From BOG-1363 sp043775355 (lineage in GTDB: Bacteria; Planctomycetota; UBA11346): a stretch of 64,000 bases of DNA. Made by a program: the position numbers and the translations under genes. Each line of letters begins with the position of its first letter. Position 1 is the first letter of the stretch. Shown in pieces: positions 36,054-44,839 of the stretch. The notes below the pieces were generated by a model. That model searched no databases. It was not told the DNA's origin and saw only the letters and a list, made by a program, of their open reading frames with translations. The stretch covers positions 15,774-79,773 of the forward strand of contig JAYVSL010000007.1 in NCBI GenBank assembly GCA_043775355.1, read 5' to 3'.

Positions 36054-37642
36054 TTTACGTTACTCTCGTAGCGAACAAAAGCCGGACCTCCATCGCAGCG
36101 CCAACGACGAAACGCCGCTAATACTTGCCCACGAGAGACTTTCAGCGACGCGGTCAGCATACCGTTTTCTACGCTCATATGTTGATGCATGATATAAAGC
36201 GCGGTGATGCGCTGATAGGGTACCGCTTGTGCTGCATTTACCGCGTCTATTGCCGCCCAAATCTCTGCTGATGCACGGCCCGTTTGCGCTTCGATCACGG
36301 CGATTAATTCAGGCTCTGCTGCCACGACTGCATGCAAAATTGCCGGATGAGTATGCAGCGCTGCCTCTAAAGCTGCTGCGCAAACTTTCTCGCCATTGCC
36401 CAGTTTTAACTGGTGATCAGCACGTCCACGCAGTCGCAATCCACCCTCGCTCCACGCACCGAGATCTCCCGTATCCAATACACCATCACATAAAGTCGGC
36501 GTCGGTTGACGAAAATAACCAGCCATCACGTTAGGACCACGCACCAGAATTCGCCCGTCGCCTTGCCTCACTCCGACCGTTACTCCGGCGATCGGCCAGC
36601 CAACGATTCCTTCACGTCCAATTCCTGGGCGGGTTAACGTACAACTGGGACTGGTCTCCGTCAGGCCCCAACCTTCACAAATAGGAATGTTTCGTTGTGC
36701 ATACCATTGCCGTAGATCGTCCGGCATTGGCGCGCCCGCTGTAAAGGCCCAGCGCAGCGAGCCGCCGCGGACGAAGAGATTCTCCGCCGCCGCCAACGCG
36801 TGGATCTTTGGAACGCTAAAAAAAACAGTCGGTGCTACCGCACGAATGGTGGTGATGAGTCGCTGCCGATCGCGTCCACCGCCAGGAACAACGGTCAGGT
36901 GCGCACCACGGCACAACGACCACAATCGCTCAGCCAAGCCGCCGAAACTATGATGCCACGGTAAATAAGCGGCGAGTCGATCGCCCGGACCAATTTCTGG
37001 CCAATGCAGTCCGAATGCCGCTTGCTGACTCGCCAGATTATCATGCGTCAAAATCACGCCACGCGGCACGCCGGTGCTGCCGCTGGTGAATTGGATAACG
37101 CAGGGATCATCTGCTTTTACCACGCGATCTTTGCGCTGGCGATGACCAGATGACGCCGACCACAGATCGACTGAGGATTGTTTTACTATGCTGACTGGCA
37201 CCGCCTGCGCGATCTGTGGATCGTCTACCACCGCTATCTGCGGTTCTACTCGCATCAGCAGTTCGGCAATTCGTTGCGCGCCAAACCCCAAAAAAATCGG
37301 CACGGCAACCGCGCCCAAACGCCAACACGCCAACTCCGCCACCAAATGTACCAAGCCATTGCCAACCAAAATGGCACAACGACCACCGACAGGCAAATGC
37401 GCTGACCAAGCCGCTGCGACCTGTGCTGACCAGGCATTCAAATCACTCCACGTCGCTGTTCGATTACCGTCACTCACCACCGGTGCGGTGGGAAAACGTC
37501 GCAGACAATCCGCGATTAATTCAGGAACCGTCGTTGGACGTGCGCTCGGCAAAGGCGGACCGCTGCGCCAGTCAATGGGCGACGACGGCTGACCGCTGCG
37601 ATGGTGTTCAGTATTTCCGTGCAAAGACTCGAACGCCGTCAT
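36050..37642 (-). CDS. Adenylate-forming acyl ligase (acyl-CoA or acyl-ACP synthetase)
   Basis: A 530-residue ANL-superfamily enzyme. It has the phosphate loop QFTSGSTGVPRGVILTHDN, the YLPWHHSFGG segment, GWGLTETSP, the ribose-binding Asp of DTGDLG and the C-terminal catalytic Lys in NGMLTASLKVSRG. It resembles long-chain fatty acyl ligases. Its gene is divergent from a ketosynthase gene that is followed by an ACP gene, which suggests it loads an acyl starter onto that ACP. The carboxylate substrate is not known. The start at 37642 is the longest frame, without a clear ribosome site. Confidence 0.85.
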   Translation of the reverse strand: MTAFESLHGNTEHHRSGQPSSPIDWRSGPPLPSARPTTVPELIADCLRRFPTAPVVSDGNRTATWSDLNAWSAQVAAAWSAHLPVGGRCAILVGNGLVHLVAELACWRLGAVAVPIFLGFGAQRIAELLMRVEPQIAVVDDPQIAQAVPVSIVKQSSVDLWSASSGHRQRKDRVVKADDPCVIQFTSGSTGVPRGVILTHDNLASQQAAFGLHWPEIGPGDRLAAYLPWHHSFGGLAERLWSLCRGAHLTVVPGGGRDRQRLITTIRAVAPTVFFSVPKIHALAAAENLFVRGGSLRWAFTAGAPMPDDLRQWYAQRNIPICEGWGLTETSPSCTLTRPGIGREGIVGWPIAGVTVGVRQGDGRILVRGPNVMAGYFRQPTPTLCDGVLDTGDLGAWSEGGLRLRGRADHQLKLGNGEKVCAAALEAALHTHPAILHAVVAAEPELIAVIEAQTGRASAEIWAAIDAVNAAQAVPYQRITALYIMHQHMSVENGMLTASLKVSRGQVLAAFRRWRCDGGPAFVRYESNVN

Positions 37643-37754
37643 GGGAGGTTCGTCCTCGTATCAACGTTACGAGCAAATGCGATGACGCATCATCGCTGAC
37701 AAGCACCGATGAGCACAACCTTGCGACCGGATACTTGCACGCGACTCTGCCACG

Positions 37755-39377
37755 ATGCCCCGCATTTCCGGTATCGCACTGCGTAGCGCCCACGGTGATC
37801 TGACGCAAACATTACATGCGCTCGATGATGGCCATGGCGATCCCGCTGTGCTCAACGATGAGCTTATTCCCCTAATGCTGGCCGTAGCGCGTGAAGCCCT
37901 CGGCGCAGCTTCTGTGGATCACGTAATCGTGGCCACCACCAAAGGCGATCTGGCTCGCTGGTGTGCACATTTATCAGGCGAACATTTCACTGGCGACGGC
38001 GGGCCAGCATGGGTCGCGCAGCAGCTCGCTGTGGCGCTCGGCACAAACGGCTTTGCGATCAGCGGCGCATGCGCCAGCGGCCCCCTCGCGCTTGCGGTCG
38101 CTGCTCGTGGAATTCTTTCCGGACGTTGGCGACGAGTGGTCGTCATTGGAGCCGATCGTATAACGCCATTTATTCGCGAAGGATTCGCTGCGCTTAAAGC
38201 CATTGATCCGCTGCGCTGTCGCCCGTTCGATGCGCAGCGTGCGGGATTACGTTTAGGTGAAACCATCGCCGCTGTCGTGATTGAAAAAGTGATGGAAAAA
38301 GTACTGGAACCAGAGCGAGGGAAAAAATCTGAACACAGCGATAACTCCATCAATTCCGCTTTGTTTTTACAAGGTTGGGCTGGCGGCATGGACGCCAATC
38401 ATCTCACCGGACCAACTCGTGATGGAAGCGGTCTGGCGCGCACGTTACGCTCCGCACTTCATCGCGCGAAGGTTGACCATCCGGCACTCGTCATCGGACA
38501 CGGCACCGGCACCCGCTACAATGATGACAGCGAAAGCTTGGCATATGTCAGCGTTTGCGCACAGACGCCGGTAACTGGTTTTAAAGGAATGCTCGGTCAC
38601 AGCCTTGGTGCCTGTGGTGTCAGCGAGCTCGCACTGGCAGTTCGCATCCGACAACGCGACCGCACGCCTGGTTGCGCGAATCTCCAACTCGTCGGATGTG
38701 CCGGTTCTATTCAGCTGCTGACACCTGGGACGCATGCACTCGCACCCGGAGCCATCCTAATGGCCAATGCTGGCTTTGGCGGCATTAACGGCGCAGTGGT
38801 ATTGGGCTCACAGCCGCCATCCGAATTACGTGTTTGCACGCCACAACTTTCCGCCTGGGCGCGACTCGACGCGAAAGGCTGGCAACGTCAAAGGATCAGC
38901 GATATCCAAGATCACGGCGTGTGGAAAGAACCCGGCGACCACGACCATCTGCCACGTCTTTCTGCTCGCTGTGTCCTTGGCCGGGTCGAAGCCAACTGGG
39001 GACGCATGGATCTTGCATGTCGCGCCTTCGTCGCGCTCGGACATCTTCTTGGACCATTACCTGCGGACTGCGCACTGATGCTCGCGACGCACAGCGGCTC
39101 AGCTGCTTCCGATCGCCTCCATGATCAAGCGGTACACGCAGGAGCCGTCGATCCGCAGCGTTTCCCGTATACGTTACCAACCACGCCGATTGGCGAGGCA
39201 AGTATTCGCCTGGGCGTACGTGGACCTGGGATGAGCGTCCATGGCGCTGATGAGAAAATGGTCCAAGCATTAGCTCACGATCTCTTAGCCGATGGTATTC
39301 CCGGTGTGCTCATCGCCTGGATTGAAGCCGATCGTCCGCCACACGTCGCCCATGCACAGTGGTGGACCGCTGTATAA
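37755..39377 (+). CDS. Ketosynthase fused to a Cys-less half ketosynthase
   Basis: A 540-residue protein. Residues 1-355 are a complete condensing enzyme, with Cys106 (GACASG), His249 (GHGTGT) and His282 (MLGHSLGACG) at normal spacing, plus PFDAQRAGLRLGE and NAGFGGINGAVVLG. Residues about 365-540 look like only the N-terminal half of a second one: HSGSAASD, YTLPTTPIGEASIRLGVRGP. There the nucleophile segment reads SVHGADEK, so it lacks the Cys. This second part resembles chain-length-factor-like proteins encoded as separate genes in aryl polyene clusters. It probably extends an acyl chain on the ACP encoded next. The interpretation of the tail is inference. Confidence 0.85.
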   Translation: MPRISGIALRSAHGDLTQTLHALDDGHGDPAVLNDELIPLMLAVAREALGAASVDHVIVATTKGDLARWCAHLSGEHFTGDGGPAWVAQQLAVALGTNGFAISGACASGPLALAVAARGILSGRWRRVVVIGADRITPFIREGFAALKAIDPLRCRPFDAQRAGLRLGETIAAVVIEKVMEKVLEPERGKKSEHSDNSINSALFLQGWAGGMDANHLTGPTRDGSGLARTLRSALHRAKVDHPALVIGHGTGTRYNDDSESLAYVSVCAQTPVTGFKGMLGHSLGACGVSELALAVRIRQRDRTPGCANLQLVGCAGSIQLLTPGTHALAPGAILMANAGFGGINGAVVLGSQPPSELRVCTPQLSAWARLDAKGWQRQRISDIQDHGVWKEPGDHDHLPRLSARCVLGRVEANWGRMDLACRAFVALGHLLGPLPADCALMLATHSGSAASDRLHDQAVHAGAVDPQRFPYTLPTTPIGEASIRLGVRGPGMSVHGADEKMVQALAHDLLADGIPGVLIAWIEADRPPHVAHAQWWTAV

Positions 39378-39443
39378 ATCGTGTTTTTTCGACAAGAGCG
39401 AAACAGACCTCGTCACCCTTGCGTGATGAGGTGACGCCCTACC

Positions 39444-39725
39444 GTGACCACGATGAACGAGAGCCAGCAACGCTTAGCCCAACATGTTATCTCTGGTCTG
39501 AATTTGGAGGACATCACGCCCGCCGATATTGATCCGCAAGCGCCTTTATTTGGCGAAGGACTTGGCTTGGATAGTATCGACGCTCTTGAATTAGCCGTCA
39601 TCGTCGAACGCTCTTATGGTATTCGCATTCCCAATATGGACGTCGGTAAAACGGCCTTCGCAAGCATCGCTGCGCTCGATGCCTTCATCAATTCACAGCC
39701 AGCTAAGCCCGCCGCCGCGCCATGA
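39444..39725 (+). CDS. Acyl carrier protein
   Basis: A 93-residue ACP. The phosphopantetheine Ser lies in GEGLGLDSIDALELAVIVE, and the following helix ends FASIAALDAFI, as in specialised ACPs of aryl polyene and similar clusters. The Pro/Ala tail is variable. The frame starts with GTG at 39444; an ATG at 39453 is an alternative. It follows the ketosynthase and overlaps the YhcH-like gene by four bases (ATGA). Confidence 0.9.
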   Translation: MTTMNESQQRLAQHVISGLNLEDITPADIDPQAPLFGEGLGLDSIDALELAVIVERSYGIRIPNMDVGKTAFASIAALDAFINSQPAKPAAAP

Positions 39726-40183
39726 TTCACGACACCTTGGCCAACGCGAAGCGTTACCAACATTTGCATCCGCTATTTCCTTTGGCTTTCGCTTGGTGCC
39801 AGCAGCCGGAACACCTCGCCAAACCCGATGGTCGCTATCCCATCCAAGGCGACGATTTATTCGTGATCGTCGAATCCGGTCCCACCATCGTCGCTCAGCA
39901 TAAACGATTTGAATCGCATCGCCGCTACATCGACATCCAAATCAATTTGAAAGGCCCGGAAATCATGGAATGGATGCCGCGTGCGGCGCTTACTCTTGGT
40001 GAAGATTTCAAACCGGACAACGATATTTGTTTTTATCAGCAACCAGCAGATTTGCCCACACGACTGATGGTGCGTCCACAAGAATTTGCGATTTTCTGGC
40101 CAGAAGACGCGCACAAACCGTGCTGCAATCCTGGGGATGCTTCGGTGTCATACCGCAAGTTGGTGTTTAAAGTCGCGGTTTAG
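39722..40183 (+). CDS. YhcH/YjgK/YiaL-family (EbgC-like) protein
   Basis: A 153-residue cupin-type protein. The family pattern is visible: HKRFESHRRYIDIQINLKGPEIM, then the metal-binding part FAIFWPEDAHKPCC and a final strand YRKLVFKVAV. Relatives include EbgC and NanQ, which act on sugars, for example in anomer conversion of sialic acid. Translational coupling to an ACP gene is unexpected. The role here cannot be told; it may only share a promoter with the cluster. Confidence 0.82.
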   Translation: MIHDTLANAKRYQHLHPLFPLAFAWCQQPEHLAKPDGRYPIQGDDLFVIVESGPTIVAQHKRFESHRRYIDIQINLKGPEIMEWMPRAALTLGEDFKPDNDICFYQQPADLPTRLMVRPQEFAIFWPEDAHKPCCNPGDASVSYRKLVFKVAV

Positions 40184-40438
40184 AAGCTGATGCTTCGTCA
40201 CAGCCCTAACGCAAATTTCTGCCGTGATGAACTTCGGTTTTGTACGCGACATCGCCGAACGATCCTGTTGTTCGTGCCCGATACTCTGCAACCCATAGTC
40301 CCCTGCCTTATTTCTTTGCCAAAGAACGGCTCAGCGATTCCACGCAGGGATAACACGGTGGATCAGCGAACAGATCCAAGACGACTGACGCCCAGGCGGT
40401 GACTGGCAGGCGGGGTGAAACTATGTCATAACTCAGCC

Positions 40439-42607
40439 ATGACTGCTGACGACCATGACCTGAAACCGACTCGCGAAATTCCCACCGTTCCCACCGGGCC
40501 CGATGCCACCAGATCAACCTCGCCACCAGTAGATCCCCAAATTCACCATGCTCAAAAGTCCCATGTCGAAAACGCGGCGCGACCAATAAGCGAACAAGCG
40601 ACCATCCCACTCGAACCGCACGCGACCGTGCCGACAGATTTAGCACCGACACAAGGAACACTGTCAACCATCGCGCTGCACCTGGGTGTAAGCATCGCGC
40701 CTGCACCGCGTCCCATCCCAGAAGTGATTGGTGGCTACCGACGTTTAAAGCCACTTGGTAGCGGCGGCATGGCGCAAGTATTTGAAGGCGAACATACCAC
40801 CCTTGGACGCAAGGTCGCGCTCAAATTATTAAAACCAAATATTGCCGATAGCGCCGATTTTAATTTACGCTTCCTGCGCGAATCACATGCCATGGCGCAG
40901 GTCGACCACCCCAACGTCGTGGCTATTTATGACGCCGGTGAAGTCGATGGCATTATGTATATGGCGCTGGAATTAGTGACCGGTGGCGACTTACATAAAT
41001 TGATAAAACGCCGTGGACACATTGCCGTCGATGACGCATTGCGTTGGATCAGCGGCTGCGCGAAAGGACTTCAGGCGATCTATGAAGCGGGACTGGTGCA
41101 CCGCGATATCAAGCCCGCCAACATTTTTCTCGATCGCGATGGCACGCCAAAAATTGGTGACCTTGGTTTAGCGCGCGCCGCCGATGGTGAAGATCGCATG
41201 ACCATGACCGGCAGCAGTTGGGGCACGCCCAGCTATATGTCGCCAGAACAGATTAAGGGCGTCGCTGACCTCGATATTCGCGCCGACATTTACTCACTCG
41301 GCGCAACCCTTTACACGTTGCTGATTGGCGTCGAACCGTTTGTCGGCGAGACCAGCTACGTCATTACCCACAAGGTCATGACCGAGCCGCCGCCCGATCC
41401 ACGTACTCACGACAAAACCATTCCGGCACAGGTTGCGGCGATCGTCGCCAAGTCGATGGCGAAAGATCGAAATAATCGTTACCAAACCCCGAAAGAAATG
41501 CTGGAAGATCTTGAGCGCGCACGCGGTGGCCAACGGCTGCTTCATTCCGCCGCTGTTGCGCTCGCCCCAACGGCGCCCAAAGCGATTTCATCGCAGGGCG
41601 AAATCGCTGCGGCAATGATCGCCGGGGCCAAACAAAATAGCGCAAAAACCGTCACGCGCGCGCAAGGAATCGATCCCAACGTTTTCAAAATTATCGCTTT
41701 CTTAGTGGTGATTGGAATTCTCTACCTTGCCTGGTATTCGATGCAGGGAATGTCCTTCGGCGATAAACCAAAAGAAAATAACGAGCTGCCATGGGCAAAA
41801 ACCATCAGTATTGATGGCCAGGGACGCTACGCCGATGTTACCATCGGTTCCCATGCCGTGCGCTTACGCTTTTGCCCGCCAGCAACATTTTATGTTGGTA
41901 GTCCAGCAGATGAAGCTGGACGACAAGCGTGGGAAAACCGTCATCAAGTAACCATGTCGCACGGCTTCTGGATGCTCTCTACTGAAGTGACCCAAGGGCT
42001 CTACCAAAAAATCATGAACAGCAATCCAAGTAGCACCCAAGGGGTGAACTTGCCGGTCGAAGGACTCTCTGTGGAAGAAGCGCAGGCCTTCTGCACCAAA
42101 CTCGCCGAGCACGGGATTCCTGGCGCGCGATTACCGACAGAACACGAATGGGAATACGCTTGCCGCGCAGGCGACACTGGCCCGTTCTCCGCCAAACCAA
42201 CGCCCACTGAACAAGGCCTCATGGCGCCACCAGATTTAGTGCAGCTATGGCGCACGACGCCTGAGGACGAGGCTGACGCTGCTGCGCTGCGCTGGGTCGC
42301 TCAACATGTCGCCGATGGTGAACTTGGCATAAAGCCCGTGGGAAAACTGGCGCCCAATCGCTTCGGACTTTTCGACCTGCATGGCAACGTTCTGGAATGG
42401 TGCAGCGATCATTGGGATGGTCATTCGCCCTATGCCGAAAGCGGCCAAGTCGAAAAATCGACGGTTGGTGAACTCACCCTCGCGCGCGGTGGATGCTGGT
42501 TTTATCCACCTGAACGCTGTCGCAGCGCCACTCGCCTGGGGCTTCCAAGCACTGCAACGCTCAACTTTGTCGGCTTCAGATTTGTCGTGCCGGATGAGGG
42601 GAAATAG
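40439..42607 (+). CDS. Membrane Ser/Thr protein kinase with SUMF1/FGE-like domain
   Basis: A protein of about 722 residues. An unstructured, Pro/Thr-rich N-terminus (1-95) is followed by a Hanks-type kinase (about 98-365): GSGGMAQVFEGEHTTLG, the Lys in VALKLLK, HRDIKPANIF and GDLGLA (DLG in place of DFG), then GTPSYMSPEQIKG. A transmembrane helix lies at about 418-437. The C-terminal formylglycine-enzyme-like domain (about 455-720) has FWMLSTEVTQGLYQ, LPTEHEWEYACRAG and LFDLHGNVLEWCSDHW. The layout places the SUMF1 domain outside the membrane as a possible ligand sensor, while the kinase acts inside. Such fusions are frequent in Planctomycetota and relatives. A GTG at 40415 is another possible start. 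Confidence 0.9.
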   Translation: MTADDHDLKPTREIPTVPTGPDATRSTSPPVDPQIHHAQKSHVENAARPISEQATIPLEPHATVPTDLAPTQGTLSTIALHLGVSIAPAPRPIPEVIGGYRRLKPLGSGGMAQVFEGEHTTLGRKVALKLLKPNIADSADFNLRFLRESHAMAQVDHPNVVAIYDAGEVDGIMYMALELVTGGDLHKLIKRRGHIAVDDALRWISGCAKGLQAIYEAGLVHRDIKPANIFLDRDGTPKIGDLGLARAADGEDRMTMTGSSWGTPSYMSPEQIKGVADLDIRADIYSLGATLYTLLIGVEPFVGETSYVITHKVMTEPPPDPRTHDKTIPAQVAAIVAKSMAKDRNNRYQTPKEMLEDLERARGGQRLLHSAAVALAPTAPKAISSQGEIAAAMIAGAKQNSAKTVTRAQGIDPNVFKIIAFLVVIGILYLAWYSMQGMSFGDKPKENNELPWAKTISIDGQGRYADVTIGSHAVRLRFCPPATFYVGSPADEAGRQAWENRHQVTMSHGFWMLSTEVTQGLYQKIMNSNPSSTQGVNLPVEGLSVEEAQAFCTKLAEHGIPGARLPTEHEWEYACRAGDTGPFSAKPTPTEQGLMAPPDLVQLWRTTPEDEADAAALRWVAQHVADGELGIKPVGKLAPNRFGLFDLHGNVLEWCSDHWDGHSPYAESGQVEKSTVGELTLARGGCWFYPPERCRSATRLGLPSTATLNFVGFRFVVPDEGK

Positions 42608-42614
42608 ACGCCTT

Positions 42615-43454
42615 TCAGTTTCCTTGACGAACGATCTTCAACAGCGCTGAGAAATCTAGTTCACCAAGCCCTTGTTCTGCCGCCGCCGCATACGCACGTT
42701 CAACGGTTGCGGTTTCATCGAGGCGTAAACCAAGACTGGCAGCGTGCCGCAAGGCGAGACGCAAATCTTTATGCATGTGCTTAATAGAAAATTGCGGACT
42801 AAAGTCACCGCTCAAAAGTTTAGGCTTCTTCAGATCGGCGAGTCCGGACTTAGCCACGTTATAATCAAGAGCGTTGAACCACGCCGCTGGGTCAATGCCT
42901 GATCGACGAGCGAGCTCAAGTGATTCGATCATCGCTTGGTTAAGATTAGCGATTAGCAGATTGAAACTCAACTTGATGGCGCTGGCCTGACCGATGCGAC
43001 CAATGGGTAAAAGTTGCTTGGCCAACGCGCGATAAACCACCTCAACTCGTGGCAATACCGCGTGATCATCACCAACGAAAAAAACATTCTGTCGCTGCTC
43101 TGCCGCCGGTTTGCTGCCGGTAAACGGCATATCAAGATACGCCGCACCACGCCCATGAACCGCAGCCGCGTACGCTGCGGTGTCATCAACGCCCACCGTG
43201 CTGTGCTGAGCAACCACCAGCCCGGAAGTCAGCACCGGAATGATGCGTTCTAAGATCGACGCGACCGCTGGCGGATCTGCAACCACGATAGCAATGAGTT
43301 CCGCATCGCGCACTGCCGTTACCAAATCCGCAGTAAAACCAGGCGCATCAGGCTTAGCACTGCGGTTCCACGTGCGGACCTGATGACCGTCAGCAGTCCA
43401 ATGACGTGCCCAAACGCTGCCGATAATGCCAAGTCCAAGAACGGTGATGCGCAT
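42615..43454 (-). CDS. Beta-hydroxyacid dehydrogenase (3-hydroxyisobutyrate family)
   Basis: A 279-residue NAD(P)-dependent oxidoreductase. The Rossmann motif is VLGLGIIGSVWA and the NADP-preferring feature WNRSA follows strand two. The substrate loop is DMPFTGSKPAAE, and the catalytic Lys161 lies in AIKLSFNLLIAN with Asn165. Relatives act on 3-hydroxyisobutyrate, tartronate semialdehyde or succinic semialdehyde; the substrate cannot be chosen from sequence. AAGGA precedes the start by eight bases. It is convergent with the kinase gene, with only seven bases between the stops. Confidence 0.87.
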   Translation of the reverse strand: MRITVLGLGIIGSVWARHWTADGHQVRTWNRSAKPDAPGFTADLVTAVRDAELIAIVVADPPAVASILERIIPVLTSGLVVAQHSTVGVDDTAAYAAAVHGRGAAYLDMPFTGSKPAAEQRQNVFFVGDDHAVLPRVEVVYRALAKQLLPIGRIGQASAIKLSFNLLIANLNQAMIESLELARRSGIDPAAWFNALDYNVAKSGLADLKKPKLLSGDFSPQFSIKHMHKDLRLALRHAASLGLRLDETATVERAYAAAAEQGLGELDFSALLKIVRQGN

Positions 43455-43600
43455 GCGTGAAGTTCCTTAGGCGAGAGTTTCGGAGATTGGCAAAGGTTTT
43501 GATGTTCGAAAGACCCGGACCTGCGAAAGCCTTCGCAGGCGGACGAACTACGTTCTACCGGCTACGCGCTAAGGGCTACGGACAACTACAGTGCCTTCCG

Positions 43601-43640
43601 ACATCGGACATCGGACATCAGACATCGGACATCGGACATA
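43601..43640. repeat. 7-bp tandem array (ACATCGG)
   Basis: Five copies of ACATCGG, the third as ACATCAG, followed by a broken copy. It lies in the 245-base gap between the dehydrogenase gene and the divergent oxygenase gene. Nothing else recognisable was seen in that gap. Confidence 0.85.
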
Positions 43641-43699
43641 GAATGAGATTTGATGAAGATTTATCGCTGAATAAATGATCTTCCATGTGAGCTAAAACC

Positions 43700-44524
43700 A
43701 TGATAGAGAAAACGATCATGACTACGTTCGCACTCTCATTTCCGATCGCTGGTTTACTCCTGCTATTGCTGAGCCTGCGCTGGCGCCAGAAAATCGTCTA
43801 TGCCCGGCTACGCCAAGAACAGAACCACTTCGTCGGACGCGTCGCGACGGGTGCAGAGCAATGGTTCACCCCGCCCGAGATTCTCCCGTATTTTTCTCGT
43901 CGTTTAGTCAGCTTAAACGGATTGCTGCCTACGCCTATTTTTGAACACCTGCGCACCGTCGTCGCTGACACGCGCCAGGATGAACGCAGTTATATTCCTG
44001 GGCACAAGCAAGGCGGCACCATGAGTTACGAACACTTGCACCGACTTGCGCCTGAATTAGTGGCGTTTTATCAATCACATGTTTTGCGTGATCTGGTTTC
44101 AGGCTTGGTCGGCGTCCCGGTGATGATGACTCCTTTGCACGATCAGTCGTCTTGTTCATTGCTGGTTTATGATCGACCACGCGACCACATCGGCTGGCAC
44201 TTTGATCATAACTTTTATCGCGGTCGTCATTTCACTGTTTTGCTTTGTCTGATGAATGAAGATCGCGTGCACGGCGGACTTTCTTCCGCTCACCTACAAG
44301 CCCGCATCGATGGAGTGGAAGAAATCATTCCAACTCCGCCCAACACTTTGGTCGTATTTGAAGGAGCTCACGTTTTGCATCGCGTGACCGGCCTAGGACC
44401 AGAGCAAACCCGCATCCAATTAAGTATGACGTTCTGCACCGACCCCAGTGCGCCATGGTTCAAATCCGTCATTCGACGAATCAAAGATACAGCCTATTTC
44501 GGCATCCGAGCGTTGTGGAGCTGA
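43700..44524 (+). CDS. Membrane-anchored 2-oxoglutarate/Fe(II) dioxygenase-like protein
   Basis: A 274-residue protein. An N-terminal hydrophobic anchor (about 8-26) is followed by a double-stranded beta-helix domain. The iron triad is His167 and Asp169 (WHFDHNFYRG) with distal His227 (VLHRVTGLG), and Arg238 (RIQLSM) would bind 2-oxoglutarate, the usual eleven residues later. The fold resembles prolyl 4-hydroxylases. The substrate is unknown. Its last nine codons are repeated at 52356, on the far side of the RM island. Confidence 0.75.
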   Translation: MIEKTIMTTFALSFPIAGLLLLLLSLRWRQKIVYARLRQEQNHFVGRVATGAEQWFTPPEILPYFSRRLVSLNGLLPTPIFEHLRTVVADTRQDERSYIPGHKQGGTMSYEHLHRLAPELVAFYQSHVLRDLVSGLVGVPVMMTPLHDQSSCSLLVYDRPRDHIGWHFDHNFYRGRHFTVLLCLMNEDRVHGGLSSAHLQARIDGVEEIIPTPPNTLVVFEGAHVLHRVTGLGPEQTRIQLSMTFCTDPSAPWFKSVIRRIKDTAYFGIRALWS

Positions 44525-44623
44525 ACGGACCGACATTCACGAAAGATCGGTAAAATCCGCTTCGCCATCACCGCAGAGCCAATCGAGACAGGGCGAGGCA
44601 TTCATTCCATCGACCACGGCTTC
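44496..44623. repeat. Left direct repeat flanking the type I RM island
   Basis: This 128-bp segment is a diverged copy of 52357-52488. The first 24 bases are identical in both; the rest is about three-quarters identical with small length differences. It holds the last codons of the oxygenase gene and a copy of the last 28 codons of the transglutaminase gene. Confidence 0.9.
44537..44623 (-). pseudogene. Orphan 3' fragment of the transglutaminase gene
   Basis: Twenty-eight codons plus a stop match the end of the transglutaminase gene at 52402. The fragment reads EAVVDGMNASPCLDWLCGD and so on, with five amino-acid differences and no frame break. Upstream the similarity ends abruptly. It is the inner part of the left flanking repeat. 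Confidence 0.85.
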
Positions 44624-44839
44624 ATCCCTTCGCGTTGAAGAAGAATCGATGTTCTATCGACAGTGGCCACGCGTCATCATTCCTGCGGGCCAGGCGGTGG
44701 CGCGTTCCGTGGCCTTCTATAGTCTCCCGCCCGGAGACCCACATGAGCCATGGCTGGATAGTTAGGTTCAGCCGACGTGGTTTCTACCCGAGCCCGATGA
44801 GCGCTGAGTCATCAACCAACAACGTCAGCCGAAAATTCG
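44624..44839. other. Gap inside the left end of the RM island
   Basis: No recognisable gene. A 38-codon frame from 44650 is open but resembles nothing I know and has no ribosome site. The region presumably holds the hsd promoter; I saw no convincing -35/-10 pair and no integrase, tRNA end or insertion sequence. Confidence 0.5.

Noticed and set aside
37216..37803. 195-codon frame on the plus strand
   Set aside because: It is antisense to the acyl-ligase gene, is rich in Arg, Pro and Thr without any domain, and has no ribosome site.
44650..44766. Short open frame in the left end of the RM island
   Set aside because: There is no ribosome site, no recognisable motif and no relation to the flanking genes.
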